Origin: Phycisphaerae bacterium
Lineage (GTDB): Bacteria > Planctomycetota > Phycisphaerae > SM23-33
Length of the DNA: 55,424 nucleotides
Direction: 5' to 3'
Assembly (NCBI GenBank): GCA_011050235.1
Contig: DRGC01000030.1
Coordinates: forward strand, 1-55,424
The notes under the pieces were generated by a model. That model did not search any database and was not told the origin of the DNA. It saw only the letters and a program-made list of their open reading frames with translations. Shown here in pieces: positions 34,122 through 42,185 of this stretch. Position 1 is the first letter of the stretch. Each line of letters opens with the position of its first letter. The position numbers and the translations under genes were made by a program.

Positions 34122-35305
34122 CGTCAACCGACAGACCGATCGAACTGAGTGTCGTCCTTCCCTGCCTCAACGAGGCGGAGACGCTCGAAACCTGCATTCG
34201 CAAGGCCCAGGGCTTCCTGGCCGATAACGACGTCGCCGGCGAAGTGATCGTCGCCGACAATGGGTCGACCGACGGGTCGATCGACATCGCCTCGTCGCTG
34301 GGCGCGCGGGTCGTCCACGTGTCGAGCCGAGGGTATGGGTCGGCCTTGTATCACGGCTCGCGGGCGGCCGCCGGCAGATACATCGTCATGGCCGACGCGG
34401 ACGACAGCTACGATCTGTCCAATCTCATGCCTTTCCTCGAAAAACTCCGCGCCGGCTACGACCTAGTCATGGGCAACCGCTTCGCCGGGGGCATCGCACC
34501 CGGGGCCATGCCGGTGCTGAATCGCCTGCTCGGCAATCCCGTGCTGACGTGGGTGGGCCGATTGTTTTTCCGGTGCCCGGCCAAGGACTTTCACTGCGGT
34601 ATTCGAGGCTTTTCCGCCGAGGCCTTTGCCCGCATGGACCTGCGAACAACGGGCATGGAATACGCCAGCGAGATGGTCGTCAAGGCGACGCTGAATGGCA
34701 TGAGGATCTGCGAAGTGCCCACCACGCTCCGCCCCGACGGGCGATCGCGCCGCCCGCACCTTCGGCCGTGGCGTGACGGGTGGCGGCACCTGCGGTTCAT
34801 GTTGCTTTACAGCCCGCGGTGGCTGTTCCTGTACCCGGGCCTGATGCTGATGGCCCTTGGACTGATCCTGGGGGGTTGGCTGATGGCGACGCCCATCCGC
34901 GTCGGGCAGTTGGTTTTCGACATCCATAGCCTGATCTACACGGCCGCGATGGTCAGCATCGGTTTCCAGGCGGTGACGTTCGCGGCCCTGGCGGCGATTT
35001 ACGCCACGCAGGAGGGCCTGGCGCCGCCGGTAGCGTCTCTGGAGAAACTGTTCCGCTACCTCACGCTCGAGGGCGCATTGGCGGTCGGCGTGCTGCTGCT
35101 GGCCGGCGGCATTGCCGGGACGATCGCCGCCGTGTTGCAATGGCGAACACGGGGCTTTGGCCCCCTCGACGCCAGCCAGATCGGACGAATGGTCGTCCCG
35201 TCGGTGCTGGCGCTAATGCTGGGCTGTCAGGTCATTTTCAACGGCTTCTTCCTCAGTGTGCTGGGACTGGGCGTGCGGCGGGTCCGCGACGATAGCGGCG
35301 AATGA
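34118..35305 (+). CDS. GT2 glycosyltransferase (DPM/DPG-synthase-like) with membrane domain
   Basis: Makes a polyprenyl-phosphate-linked hexose in this family. Residues 1-230 are the GT2 domain: VVLPCLNEAETLETCI, VADNGSTDGS, the metal motif MADADDSYD (DxD-like ADADD), then GMEYASEMVVKATLNG and PTTLRPDGRSR. Residues about 230-395 hold four transmembrane segments (FLYPGLMLMALGLILGGW, LIYTAAMVSIGFQAVTF, ALAVGVLLLAGGIAGT, MVVPSVLALMLGCQVIF). ATG 34118 overlaps the methyltransferase stop by 4 nt. The GT-C-like protein upstream is a plausible user of the lipid-linked sugar (inference). Length 395 residues. Confidence 0.9.
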   Translation: MTSTDRPIELSVVLPCLNEAETLETCIRKAQGFLADNDVAGEVIVADNGSTDGSIDIASSLGARVVHVSSRGYGSALYHGSRAAAGRYIVMADADDSYDLSNLMPFLEKLRAGYDLVMGNRFAGGIAPGAMPVLNRLLGNPVLTWVGRLFFRCPAKDFHCGIRGFSAEAFARMDLRTTGMEYASEMVVKATLNGMRICEVPTTLRPDGRSRRPHLRPWRDGWRHLRFMLLYSPRWLFLYPGLMLMALGLILGGWLMATPIRVGQLVFDIHSLIYTAAMVSIGFQAVTFAALAAIYATQEGLAPPVASLEKLFRYLTLEGALAVGVLLLAGGIAGTIAAVLQWRTRGFGPLDASQIGRMVVPSVLALMLGCQVIFNGFFLSVLGLGVRRVRDDSGE

Positions 35306-35309
35306 CGGC

Positions 35310-35337
35310 TTGACAAACGGCGCGGGGTGGGCATAAT
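35310..35337 (+). promoter_or_regulatory. promoter of rplU
   Basis: TTGACA (35310-35315, perfect), 16-nt spacer, CATAAT (35332-35337). It lies just after the GT2 stop, so rplU has its own promoter. Confidence 0.6.
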
Positions 35338-35359
35338 ACGTCGTTTCCCCGAATCGTAC

Positions 35360-35364
35360 AGGAG
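35360..35364 (+). promoter_or_regulatory. ribosome binding site deciding the rplU start
   Basis: AGGAG lies 7 nt before GTG 35372 but only 1 nt before ATG 35366. The spacing favours GTG, giving a product that begins MYAVIEDSG as L21 usually does. Confidence 0.6.
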
Positions 35365-35371
35365 TATGAGC

Positions 35372-35689
35372 GTGTATGCAGTAATCGAAGATAGCGGCCA
35401 GCAGTTTCGCGTCAGCGAAGGCGACGTGTTGACCGTCGACCTGCGCCAGTTGGATGAAAAAGCCACCACCGTCGAGTTCGACCGCATTCTGCTCGTCAGC
35501 GGCGACGACGGCGTGAAGATTGGCACGCCCCTGGTCAAAGGCGCCAAGGTGAAGGCCGAGATCGTCAACAAGCGGCTGGCCGGAAAGAAGGTCTACATCT
35601 ATAAGCTTCGACGTCGAAAGGCGTCGCGCCGCAAGACGGGCCACCGCCAGAAGTACCTCCAGGTCCGCATCACCAAGATCGTCGCCTAG
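35372..35689 (+). CDS. rplU: 50S ribosomal protein L21
   Basis: Large-subunit protein binding 23S rRNA. The 105-residue product has YAVIEDSGQQFRVSEGD, RILLVSGDDGVKIGTPLVKGA, the basic C-terminal block YKLRRRKASRRKTGHRQKY and VRITKIVA, all family features. GTG is chosen from ribosome-site spacing. In most bacteria rpmA (L27) follows directly; here the next 177 nt hold no L27 and the following gene is a glycosyltransferase. The isolated position is unusual. Confidence 0.96.
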   Translation: MYAVIEDSGQQFRVSEGDVLTVDLRQLDEKATTVEFDRILLVSGDDGVKIGTPLVKGAKVKAEIVNKRLAGKKVYIYKLRRRKASRRKTGHRQKYLQVRITKIVA

Positions 35690-35802
35690 CGCGCACGACC
35701 CAGACCGCCCCCACAGGACCGTTTTGCCCTCGCGCCATCGGCCTGCGCCCAGGAGGACCTGCGGGGATCGCCTCGGAGATTTCGGCCGAGAGTGGTCGGA
35801 CC

Positions 35803-35831
35803 TTGAGGCGCAGCGACGGTGAGATTAGAAT
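35803..35831 (+). promoter_or_regulatory. promoter of the GT4-glycosidase fusion gene
   Basis: TTGAGG (35803-35808), 17-nt spacer, TAGAAT (35826-35831); the ATG is at 35867 with AGAAAGG before it. Confidence 0.5.
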
Positions 35832-35866
35832 GGGGCTGTCGTCCAACGGAATCAGAAAGGTTATCC

Positions 35867-38233
35867 ATGTCCGACCCCGATCATGCATTGACGAAACGGT
35901 CCATCGCCTTCGTCAGTGATTACGTTCCCCGCAAGTGCGGCATTGCCACCTTCACACGCGATCTGTGCGAGGCCGTCGCCGCCGAGGCGGGCCCCGACAG
36001 CGACGTATTCACCGTCGCCGTCAATGACGTTCCCGAAGGCTACCCTTACTCGCCGACCGTGCGGTTCGAGATCCGCCAGAACACCCAGGCCGACTATCGG
36101 CTGGCGGCGGACTTCCTGAACATCAGCCAGGTCTCAGCCGTCTGCCTGCAGCACGAGTTCGGCCTGTTCGGCGGCCCGGCCGGCTCGAACATTCTGACGC
36201 TCCTGCGGCGCGTTCGGCGGCCCCTGGTCGCATCGCTGCACACGGTCCTGAAGGACCCCAAGCCCGAGCAGCGCCGCGTGGTGGAAGAGCTCGGCCGAGT
36301 GGTCGACCGCGTGGTCGTCCTGAGCGATACGGCCACTGGGATCCTCCGCGAGGTCTACGACATCCCCGCCGAAAAGATCGTCATGATCCCGCACGGCATT
36401 CCCGACGTGCCGTTCGTCGATCCGAACTTCTACAAAGACCAGTTCGGCGCCGAGGGCAAGAAGGTTCTGCTGACGTTCGGCCTGCTGGGGCCGAGCAAGG
36501 GCATTGAATCGGCCATCGAGGCCCTGCCCGCCATCGTCGCCCGCCACCCGGATGTGCTCTACATCGTCCTGGGCGCGACGCATCCGACTATCAGGCGCGA
36601 CAGCGGCGAGGAATACCGCAACGGGCTGATCCGCCGCGCGCACGACCTGGGCGTTGCCGACAATATCAAGTTCGTCAACCGCTTCGTCGAGCTCGAGGAG
36701 CTGTGCGAGTTCCTCGGGGCAGCCGACGTCTATCTTACCCCGTATCTCAACGAGGCCCAGATCGTCTCGGGCACGCTGGCGTACGCCCTGGGGACCGGCA
36801 AGGCTACTGTGTCGACGCCCTACTGGTACGCCGTCGAGATGTTGGCCGAGGGGCGAGGACGACTCGTTCCCTTCAACGACCCCCCCGCCATGGCGGAGCA
36901 GGTAATCGACCTGCTGGACAACGAGACCGAGCGTCACGCGACGCGCAAACGGGCGTACAACTTCACGCGGAAGATGGTCTGGTCGCAGGTCGCCCGGGAT
37001 TATCTGGCCGTTTTCGATGAGGCCCGCGAAAACTGGGTGAAGCGGCGCCTCGTGACGCCCGTCGGCGCCGAGGCCGGCAGGACATCCGACGCCGCCGACG
37101 AATTGCCCGAAGTGGACCTGCGACACCTGCGAACGCTCACAGACGATGTGGGCATTTTTCAGCACGCGCTGTTCAGCACGCCAAACAGGGCGCACGGCTA
37201 CTGCACCGATGACAACGCCCGCGCGCTGATCTGCACGGCCATGCACTGGAACCAGAGCCGCGACCTGGAGGTCCTGCCGTTGATGCAGACCTACCTGTCC
37301 TTCATGGCCCACGCCCTGGACACGGACAGCGGGCGGTTCCGGAACATGATGAACTACGGGCGCCAGTGGCTCGATGACGTCGGCAGCGAAGATAGCCACG
37401 GGCGGGCGATGTGGGCGCTGGGCATGGGCGTGGCGATGTGCCCGCACGAGCCGATGATCGCCCTGGCGACGAATCTGTTCAAGACCGCCCTTCCGGCCAC
37501 CGAGCAGTTCACCTCGCCGCGAGCGTGGGCCTTTACGGTGATAGGCATCCACGCGTATCTGCGGCGCTTCGGCGGGGACAGCGACCTGCGACGCTGCCGG
37601 GCGGTATTGACCGAGCGCCTGGCCGATCTGTTTCAGCAGAACATGTCCGACGACTGGCCGTGGTGCGAGGACATCGTCAGCTACGCCAACGCCAGGCTGC
37701 CTCACGCGCTGCTGATGAGCGGCAAATGGCTCAACCACAGCGAGTGGATCGACCTCGGCAAACACTCCCTGTCCTGGCTGCTGAAGGTCCAGACCAATGA
37801 CGATGGCGCGCTGTCGGTGATCGGCTCGGACGGATGGATGCACCGCGACGGGCGGCGGACCCAGTTCGACCAGCAGGCCCTCGACGTGCACGCCCTGGTG
37901 GATGCCTGTATCGAGGCGTATCGCGTCACGCGCGAGCCCCACTGGGTCGGCGAGGCCCAAAAGGCGTTCAGCTGGTTCCTGGGCGCCAACGATCTCCGCG
38001 TGCCGGTGTGCGATTTCGCCACAGGCGGCTGCCACGACGGGCTTCAGGCCGATCGCATCAACGCCAATCAGGGCGCCGAGAGCACTCTGGCCTGGCTGAT
38101 GAGCCTGCTGCTGATGCACGATCTGCAAATGGAGCGAACATTAGCCGCCGGTCCTGCCGATAAGGAGCTACAGGAACGGCAGGCCGATGCCGCGGTAGAG
38201 TCTCTGGACGCTCACGAGGCCGCGGCGTCCTGA
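35867..38233 (+). CDS. GT4 glycosyltransferase fused to a six-hairpin-like domain
   Basis: Product of 788 residues in two parts. Residues 1-385 form a GT4 (GT-B fold) transferase: VPRKCGIATFTRDLCEAV, QHEFGLFGGPAGSNI, HTVLKDPKPEQRRVVEELG, LLTFGLLGPSKGIESAIEAL, NEAQIVSGTLAYALGTGKAT with the nucleotide-sugar E in the last motif. Residues about 410-788 are all-helical with TLTDDVGIFQHALFS, GYCTDDNARALICTA and MWALGMGVAMCP, resembling alpha/alpha glycosidase-like toroids often found with this GT. The next gene is a second GT, 28 nt away. The sugar product is unknown; a storage or surface glycan is the best guess. Confidence 0.85.
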   Translation: MSDPDHALTKRSIAFVSDYVPRKCGIATFTRDLCEAVAAEAGPDSDVFTVAVNDVPEGYPYSPTVRFEIRQNTQADYRLAADFLNISQVSAVCLQHEFGLFGGPAGSNILTLLRRVRRPLVASLHTVLKDPKPEQRRVVEELGRVVDRVVVLSDTATGILREVYDIPAEKIVMIPHGIPDVPFVDPNFYKDQFGAEGKKVLLTFGLLGPSKGIESAIEALPAIVARHPDVLYIVLGATHPTIRRDSGEEYRNGLIRRAHDLGVADNIKFVNRFVELEELCEFLGAADVYLTPYLNEAQIVSGTLAYALGTGKATVSTPYWYAVEMLAEGRGRLVPFNDPPAMAEQVIDLLDNETERHATRKRAYNFTRKMVWSQVARDYLAVFDEARENWVKRRLVTPVGAEAGRTSDAADELPEVDLRHLRTLTDDVGIFQHALFSTPNRAHGYCTDDNARALICTAMHWNQSRDLEVLPLMQTYLSFMAHALDTDSGRFRNMMNYGRQWLDDVGSEDSHGRAMWALGMGVAMCPHEPMIALATNLFKTALPATEQFTSPRAWAFTVIGIHAYLRRFGGDSDLRRCRAVLTERLADLFQQNMSDDWPWCEDIVSYANARLPHALLMSGKWLNHSEWIDLGKHSLSWLLKVQTNDDGALSVIGSDGWMHRDGRRTQFDQQALDVHALVDACIEAYRVTREPHWVGEAQKAFSWFLGANDLRVPVCDFATGGCHDGLQADRINANQGAESTLAWLMSLLLMHDLQMERTLAAGPADKELQERQADAAVESLDAHEAAAS

Positions 38234-38261
38234 CGTCCGGCACCAAGGACGGCTCCATATT

Positions 38262-39488
38262 ATGTCGCAACCGATTGTCATGGTCAGCAGCTACCCGCCT
38301 CGTCTGTGTGGGATCGGCACATTTTGTGAAGAGGCCCGCCAGTTCATCCAGAAACACAACCCCGGGCGCGAGGTCCTCGTCATCAGCCACACCGATGGCG
38401 AAGGCGAGGCCGTCTTTCCTCTCATGGACATATCTCGGCGGGACTGGTGGCGGCCCGTCGCCGACAAGATCCACGAGCTGAAGCCCTACTGCGTCCACGT
38501 CGAACACGAGTACGGCCTGTATGAGCACGTCGATGAGCGCGGTCAGGGCGACGGCAACCAGGGCCTACTGGACCTGCTCGACGCCATCGGCGATGTCCCC
38601 AAGATCATCGAGCCGCATACCGTCCATGGGCGGCTGACCGACCATGAGGCCGACTTCATCTTCCGCCTCTGCCAGCGCAGCGAGCTGGTCCTGTTCAAGT
38701 GCCACTACCAGAAGTGGCGCCTCGACTGGAACTTCGCCGGGCGAGGCTGGCCGACGCCGCTGAACATTATGGTCATCCCCCATGGGGCCATGCCTGACAT
38801 GGGCAACACGCTGGCCGAGGTCGTCGAGTTGCGAAAAGAGCTCGGCCTGGCCAAGATCGGCTACCTGTCCACGCACCTGGTGGGGCTGATCGGGTGGATC
38901 CAGTCCAACAAGCGGTGGGACATTCTCACGACCATGTGGGAAGAGATCGCCGCCGAAATCTATGAGCAGACGGGCCAGGAATGGGACCTCCTGGCCGCGG
39001 GCGCCATGCGCGATCCGAACCACCGCACCGATTACGAGAAGTACAAGGGCGACATCGATCTGCTGGAGCAGAAGGGCCTGGCCCACTACTACGAGTTCGT
39101 GCCGCGCGGCGACCTCTATTACAAAATGATGGCCGTCTGCGACTTTATCGTTCTGCCCACCACCGACGAGACCCAGTCGGGCACGCTGGCCCGCATTATC
39201 TCTCTGAACAAGCCCTACGTCACGACGGCCCCGATGGAGGGCCTGACGGCCCAGACGCTCGAAAGCGGCGGCGGGTTGCTGTTCACGACCAAGGAGATGC
39301 TCAAACGGCACGTGATCACGTTGGCCTGCAACGAGCCGCTGCGAATGGAACTGGGAAACCGGCTGAAGGAATACCTCGACAAGGTCGTCTCCTGGGACGT
39401 GGTGGCCGACCAGTACAACGAGGCCTACACCCTCGCCCGCCACGCCGCCGAGACCGGCGAACCCATCGAGCTACCCAAAGAGTTCTAA
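38262..39488 (+). CDS. GT4-family glycosyltransferase
   Basis: Product of 408 residues paired with the fusion gene 28 nt upstream. N-terminal motif MVSSYPPRLCGIGTFCEEA is like that of its neighbour; EHEYGLYEHV, IPHGAMPDMGNT, LVGLIGWIQSNKRWDIL and TTDETQSGTLARIISLNKPYV with the conserved E..SG region are seen. The two genes share motifs in the same order, suggesting duplicate transferases acting in one pathway. The gene is followed by a strong terminator at 39517. Donor and acceptor are unknown. Confidence 0.85.
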   Translation: MSQPIVMVSSYPPRLCGIGTFCEEARQFIQKHNPGREVLVISHTDGEGEAVFPLMDISRRDWWRPVADKIHELKPYCVHVEHEYGLYEHVDERGQGDGNQGLLDLLDAIGDVPKIIEPHTVHGRLTDHEADFIFRLCQRSELVLFKCHYQKWRLDWNFAGRGWPTPLNIMVIPHGAMPDMGNTLAEVVELRKELGLAKIGYLSTHLVGLIGWIQSNKRWDILTTMWEEIAAEIYEQTGQEWDLLAAGAMRDPNHRTDYEKYKGDIDLLEQKGLAHYYEFVPRGDLYYKMMAVCDFIVLPTTDETQSGTLARIISLNKPYVTTAPMEGLTAQTLESGGGLLFTTKEMLKRHVITLACNEPLRMELGNRLKEYLDKVVSWDVVADQYNEAYTLARHAAETGEPIELPKEF

Positions 39489-39516
39489 CCGGGCGAAACG
39501 CCACTGCGATCAACAA

Positions 39517-39545
39517 GGCCCGCCGAGCGAATCGGCGGGCCTTTT
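39517..39545 (+). terminator. Rho-independent terminator
   Basis: Stem GGCCCGCCGA (39517-39526) pairs perfectly with TCGGCGGGCC (39532-39541) over a GCGAA loop and is followed by TTTT. It ends the glycosyltransferase transcript and lies between convergent genes. Confidence 0.9.
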
Positions 39546-39576
39546 GTATGGTCACATCTTGTAGCGACGGATCCGT

Positions 39577-40116
39577 CTATTTCGCTGCGGCGGTGAGGAA
39601 TTCGAGGCCTCGTTCGAATGCCCGGGTGTTGATCTCGACGGCTTTGTCGCCTTTGCGTTTGGAGACGGCCTGGATGCCGGCGAGGGCGACGGCCTTGTCG
39701 ATGATGGGGACCTGGGAGAGAAACGTGCCAAAGATCGTCACGTTGGCCGCCCGGACATCACCCAGTTCCAGCGCGATGTCGGAGGCCGGCACGAGGACCA
39801 CGTTGTCCCCTTCGGCCGACGCCAGCGACGAATTAACGAACGCCATGCCCTCAGCGGGCAGTTGCGGCAGGAAGCGATCCACGCTGGGTTGATTCATCAG
39901 CACCATGGCCGAGGCATGCTCGACCACGGGCGAGGCGATGGGCGTGGCCGACAGGATGACCTGGCAGTTGCTGGTCCCGCCGCGGACCTCGGCGCCATAG
40001 CTGGGGAAGAACGTCACGTGCTCGTAGGCATCCAGCGCCAACTTGGCCAGGACCTTGCCGAGGAACATCAGCCCCTGGCCGCCTGAACCGGAAAAGATCA
40101 CTTCGTGGTGGCTCAT
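39577..40116 (-). CDS. vorC: 2-oxoacid:ferredoxin oxidoreductase gamma subunit
   Basis: Gamma subunit of a 2-oxoacid (2-oxoisovalerate type) oxidoreductase, part of the CoA-acylation machinery. The 179-residue product begins MSHHEVIFSGSGGQGLMFLG, with the family's GSGGQG loop, then SYGAEVRGGTSNCQVILS and a C-terminal NTRAFERGLEFL. ATG 40116 (or the adjacent ATG 40119) lies just after the beta-subunit stop at 40121, with CGGAG before it. It is the last gene of the ptb-buk-vor operon. Confidence 0.9.
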   Translation of the reverse strand: MSHHEVIFSGSGGQGLMFLGKVLAKLALDAYEHVTFFPSYGAEVRGGTSNCQVILSATPIASPVVEHASAMVLMNQPSVDRFLPQLPAEGMAFVNSSLASAEGDNVVLVPASDIALELGDVRAANVTIFGTFLSQVPIIDKAVALAGIQAVSKRKGDKAVEINTRAFERGLEFLTAAAK

Positions 40117-40120
40117 CATC

Positions 40121-40870
40121 TTACTCCGCTGTTCGGTCACGGAAGATTTTCACGGGGAAGTACTCGCTGACCTTGTCCTTGATGTGCTTCATCGCCTGGA
40201 TCGGGTCCATCCGCATGTAGGTCGGGCACGGTGAGAGGATCTCCACCACCGAAAACCCCTGGCCCGCCACCTGCGCCTCGAACGCCTTGCGGATGAGGGT
40301 CTTGGTCTTGCGGATTCCGCCGGGCGAGTCGAGCATCGTCCGGGCGATGAAGGACGGCGCCTCGAGCGTGTCGTATATTTCGCACATGCGGATGGGGTAG
40401 CCCATCGTGGCGACATCTCGCCCGGTGGGGCTGGTCGTGGTGACCTGGCCGGGCAGCGTGGTCGGGGCCATCTGCCCGCCCGTCATGCCATAGATCGTGT
40501 TGTTGATGAAGATCGTCGTGAAGTTCTCGCCGCGGTTGGCGGCGTAGATCGTTTCGGCAATGCCGATCGACGCCAGATCGCCGTCGCCCTGGTAGACCAA
40601 CACGAACGCGTCCGGACGGAACCGCTTGATGCCCGTCGCAACGGCGGGCGCCCGGCCGTGGGCGGCCTCGGTGCAGTCGACATCCCAGTATTCATACGCG
40701 ATCACCGAACAGCCCACCGGCGCCACGGCGACGGTCTTGTCGCGAAGATCCATTTCATCCATCAACTCGGCGATGAGCTTGTGAACGATGCCGTGCCCGC
40801 AGCCCGGGCAGTAATGCATCGACACGTCTTCAAGCGACTGCGGCCGAGTGTATAGTGCGATTTCACTCAT
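40121..40870 (-). CDS. vorA: 2-oxoacid:ferredoxin oxidoreductase beta subunit (TPP-binding)
   Basis: Carries the thiamine diphosphate site. The 249-residue product has MHYCPGCGHGIVHKLIAEL (Cys-rich N terminus), VGCSVIAYEYWDVD, AAHGRAPAVATGIK, and the TPP motif QGDGDLASIG with the NNTIYGMTGGQ stretch, followed by ILSPCPTYMRM. ATG 40870 overlaps the alpha-subunit stop by 4 nt (ATGA). Electrons go to the linked ferredoxin. Gene naming follows the 2-oxoisovalerate enzyme of methanogens; substrate preference is inferred from Ptb-Buk linkage. Confidence 0.92.
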   Translation of the reverse strand: MSEIALYTRPQSLEDVSMHYCPGCGHGIVHKLIAELMDEMDLRDKTVAVAPVGCSVIAYEYWDVDCTEAAHGRAPAVATGIKRFRPDAFVLVYQGDGDLASIGIAETIYAANRGENFTTIFINNTIYGMTGGQMAPTTLPGQVTTTSPTGRDVATMGYPIRMCEIYDTLEAPSFIARTMLDSPGGIRKTKTLIRKAFEAQVAGQGFSVVEILSPCPTYMRMDPIQAMKHIKDKVSEYFPVKIFRDRTAE

Positions 40871-41922
40871 GACTCGCTCCCTGTCGTCAACAAGCGTATT
40901 TGTTCGACAACATCGGCGACCGAAGGAACATCCCCGCCTATTGTGCCGTAAAAGCGGACGGGCGTGCGGCCCTCGACGGCCAGGCGCACATCCTCCACCA
41001 TCTGTCCGGCATTCATTTCCACCGTGAGCACGGTCTTGAGCTGATCGCAATAGCCGGCGATCGCTTCGTGCGGGAACGGCCAGACGGTTTGCGGTCGAAG
41101 CAGCCCGGCGCGAATGCCGTCGGCCCGGACGCAATCGACGGCCCCGCGACACAGGCGAGCGGCCGTGCCGAACGCCACTAGCATGATATCCGCATCGTCC
41201 ATCATGTACGTTTCGAAACGGACCTCGTTCTGTTCGATCTTCCTGAGCGTGGCCTGGATGCGGGCATTGTTCTCGGGGACGCGGCCGGCGTAGTAAGAAC
41301 GGATGGTCCGCTTGATGCGCTTGGCGGCTCCGGTCAGGGCCCAGGGCTTGGCCGGCGGGGCGGCCTCTTTGTCCCACAGCGTCAGGGGCTCCATCATCTG
41401 GCCCAGTCGCCCGTCGGTGAGGATCATCACCGGGTTGCGGTACCGGTCGGCGATATCGAACGCCTCGGCGGCGAAATCGTGCATCTCCTGGACCGTCGCG
41501 GGCGTCAGGACGACGGTTCGGTAGTCGCCGTGCCCGCCGCCGCGCGTGGCCTGGAAGTAATCGGCCTGGCTGGGCGTGATATCGCCCAGGCCCGGCCCGG
41601 CCCGCATGACGTTGACGATCAGCGCCGGCAGGCAGCATCCGGCCAGATAGCTCATGCCTTCCTGCTTGAGGCTCACGCCCGGGGAGGAACTGGACGTCAT
41701 AGACCTCGCGCCGGCCACCGACGCGCCGAACACCATGTTGATGGCCGCGATCTCGCTCTCGCTTTGGATGAACGTCCTGTCATGGTCGGGCATATGCCTG
41801 GCCATGTAGGCCGTCAGCTCGTTCTGCGGCGTAATCGGATAGCCAAAGTAGCAGTCGCACCCGCCTCGGATGGCGCCTTCGCCCAGGGCCTCGTTGCCCG
41901 TCATCAGCACGCGCTTAGCCAT
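40867..41922 (-). CDS. vorB: 2-oxoacid:ferredoxin oxidoreductase alpha subunit (VorB-type)
   Basis: Alpha subunit of the branched-chain 2-oxoacid ferredoxin oxidoreductase. The 351-residue product has GNEALGEGAIRGGCDCYFGY, ITPQNELTAYMARHMPD, ARSMTSSSSPGVSLKQEGMS, MRAGPGLGDITPSQADYFQA and DGRLGQMMEPL, characteristic of VorB. No gamma or delta domain is fused. Overlaps the ferredoxin gene by 8 nt upstream and the beta gene by 4 nt downstream. Confidence 0.93.
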   Translation of the reverse strand: MAKRVLMTGNEALGEGAIRGGCDCYFGYPITPQNELTAYMARHMPDHDRTFIQSESEIAAINMVFGASVAGARSMTSSSSPGVSLKQEGMSYLAGCCLPALIVNVMRAGPGLGDITPSQADYFQATRGGGHGDYRTVVLTPATVQEMHDFAAEAFDIADRYRNPVMILTDGRLGQMMEPLTLWDKEAAPPAKPWALTGAAKRIKRTIRSYYAGRVPENNARIQATLRKIEQNEVRFETYMMDDADIMLVAFGTAARLCRGAVDCVRADGIRAGLLRPQTVWPFPHEAIAGYCDQLKTVLTVEMNAGQMVEDVRLAVEGRTPVRFYGTIGGDVPSVADVVEQIRLLTTGSES

Positions 41923-42181
41923 CAGTGTCCTCGTCGGTTATCTCGAACAACTCGATCACCGCGTCCGGGCAGACCGTCGTGCACGCCCGACAGCCGACGC
42001 AATCGGCGGGGTGGACGCACTCGGTGAACGGCATGCCCTTGGCGTTGAGCCGATCCGTCGTCACCGCCAGGCAGTCTTTGGGGCAGTACTCAACGCAGAG
42101 CATACAGCCCTTGCAGAAGTCTTTGTGGATCTTGATCCGAAACGTCCGGGCTCTCGTTGAGTTCTTCGTCGCTTTAGCCAT
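41915..42181 (-). CDS. 2[4Fe-4S] ferredoxin/delta subunit of the oxidoreductase
   Basis: Electron-carrier subunit. Two CxxCxxCxxxCP clusters appear in 88 residues: CKGCMLCVEYCPKDCL and CVGCRACTTVCPDAV, with a basic N terminus (MAKATKNSTRARTFRIKI). It receives electrons from 2-oxoacid oxidation and passes them to soluble ferredoxin or a membrane complex. It starts 4 nt after the buk stop and overlaps the alpha subunit by 8 nt. Confidence 0.95.
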   Translation of the reverse strand: MAKATKNSTRARTFRIKIHKDFCKGCMLCVEYCPKDCLAVTTDRLNAKGMPFTECVHPADCVGCRACTTVCPDAVIELFEITDEDTDG

Positions 42182-42185
42182 TGTT

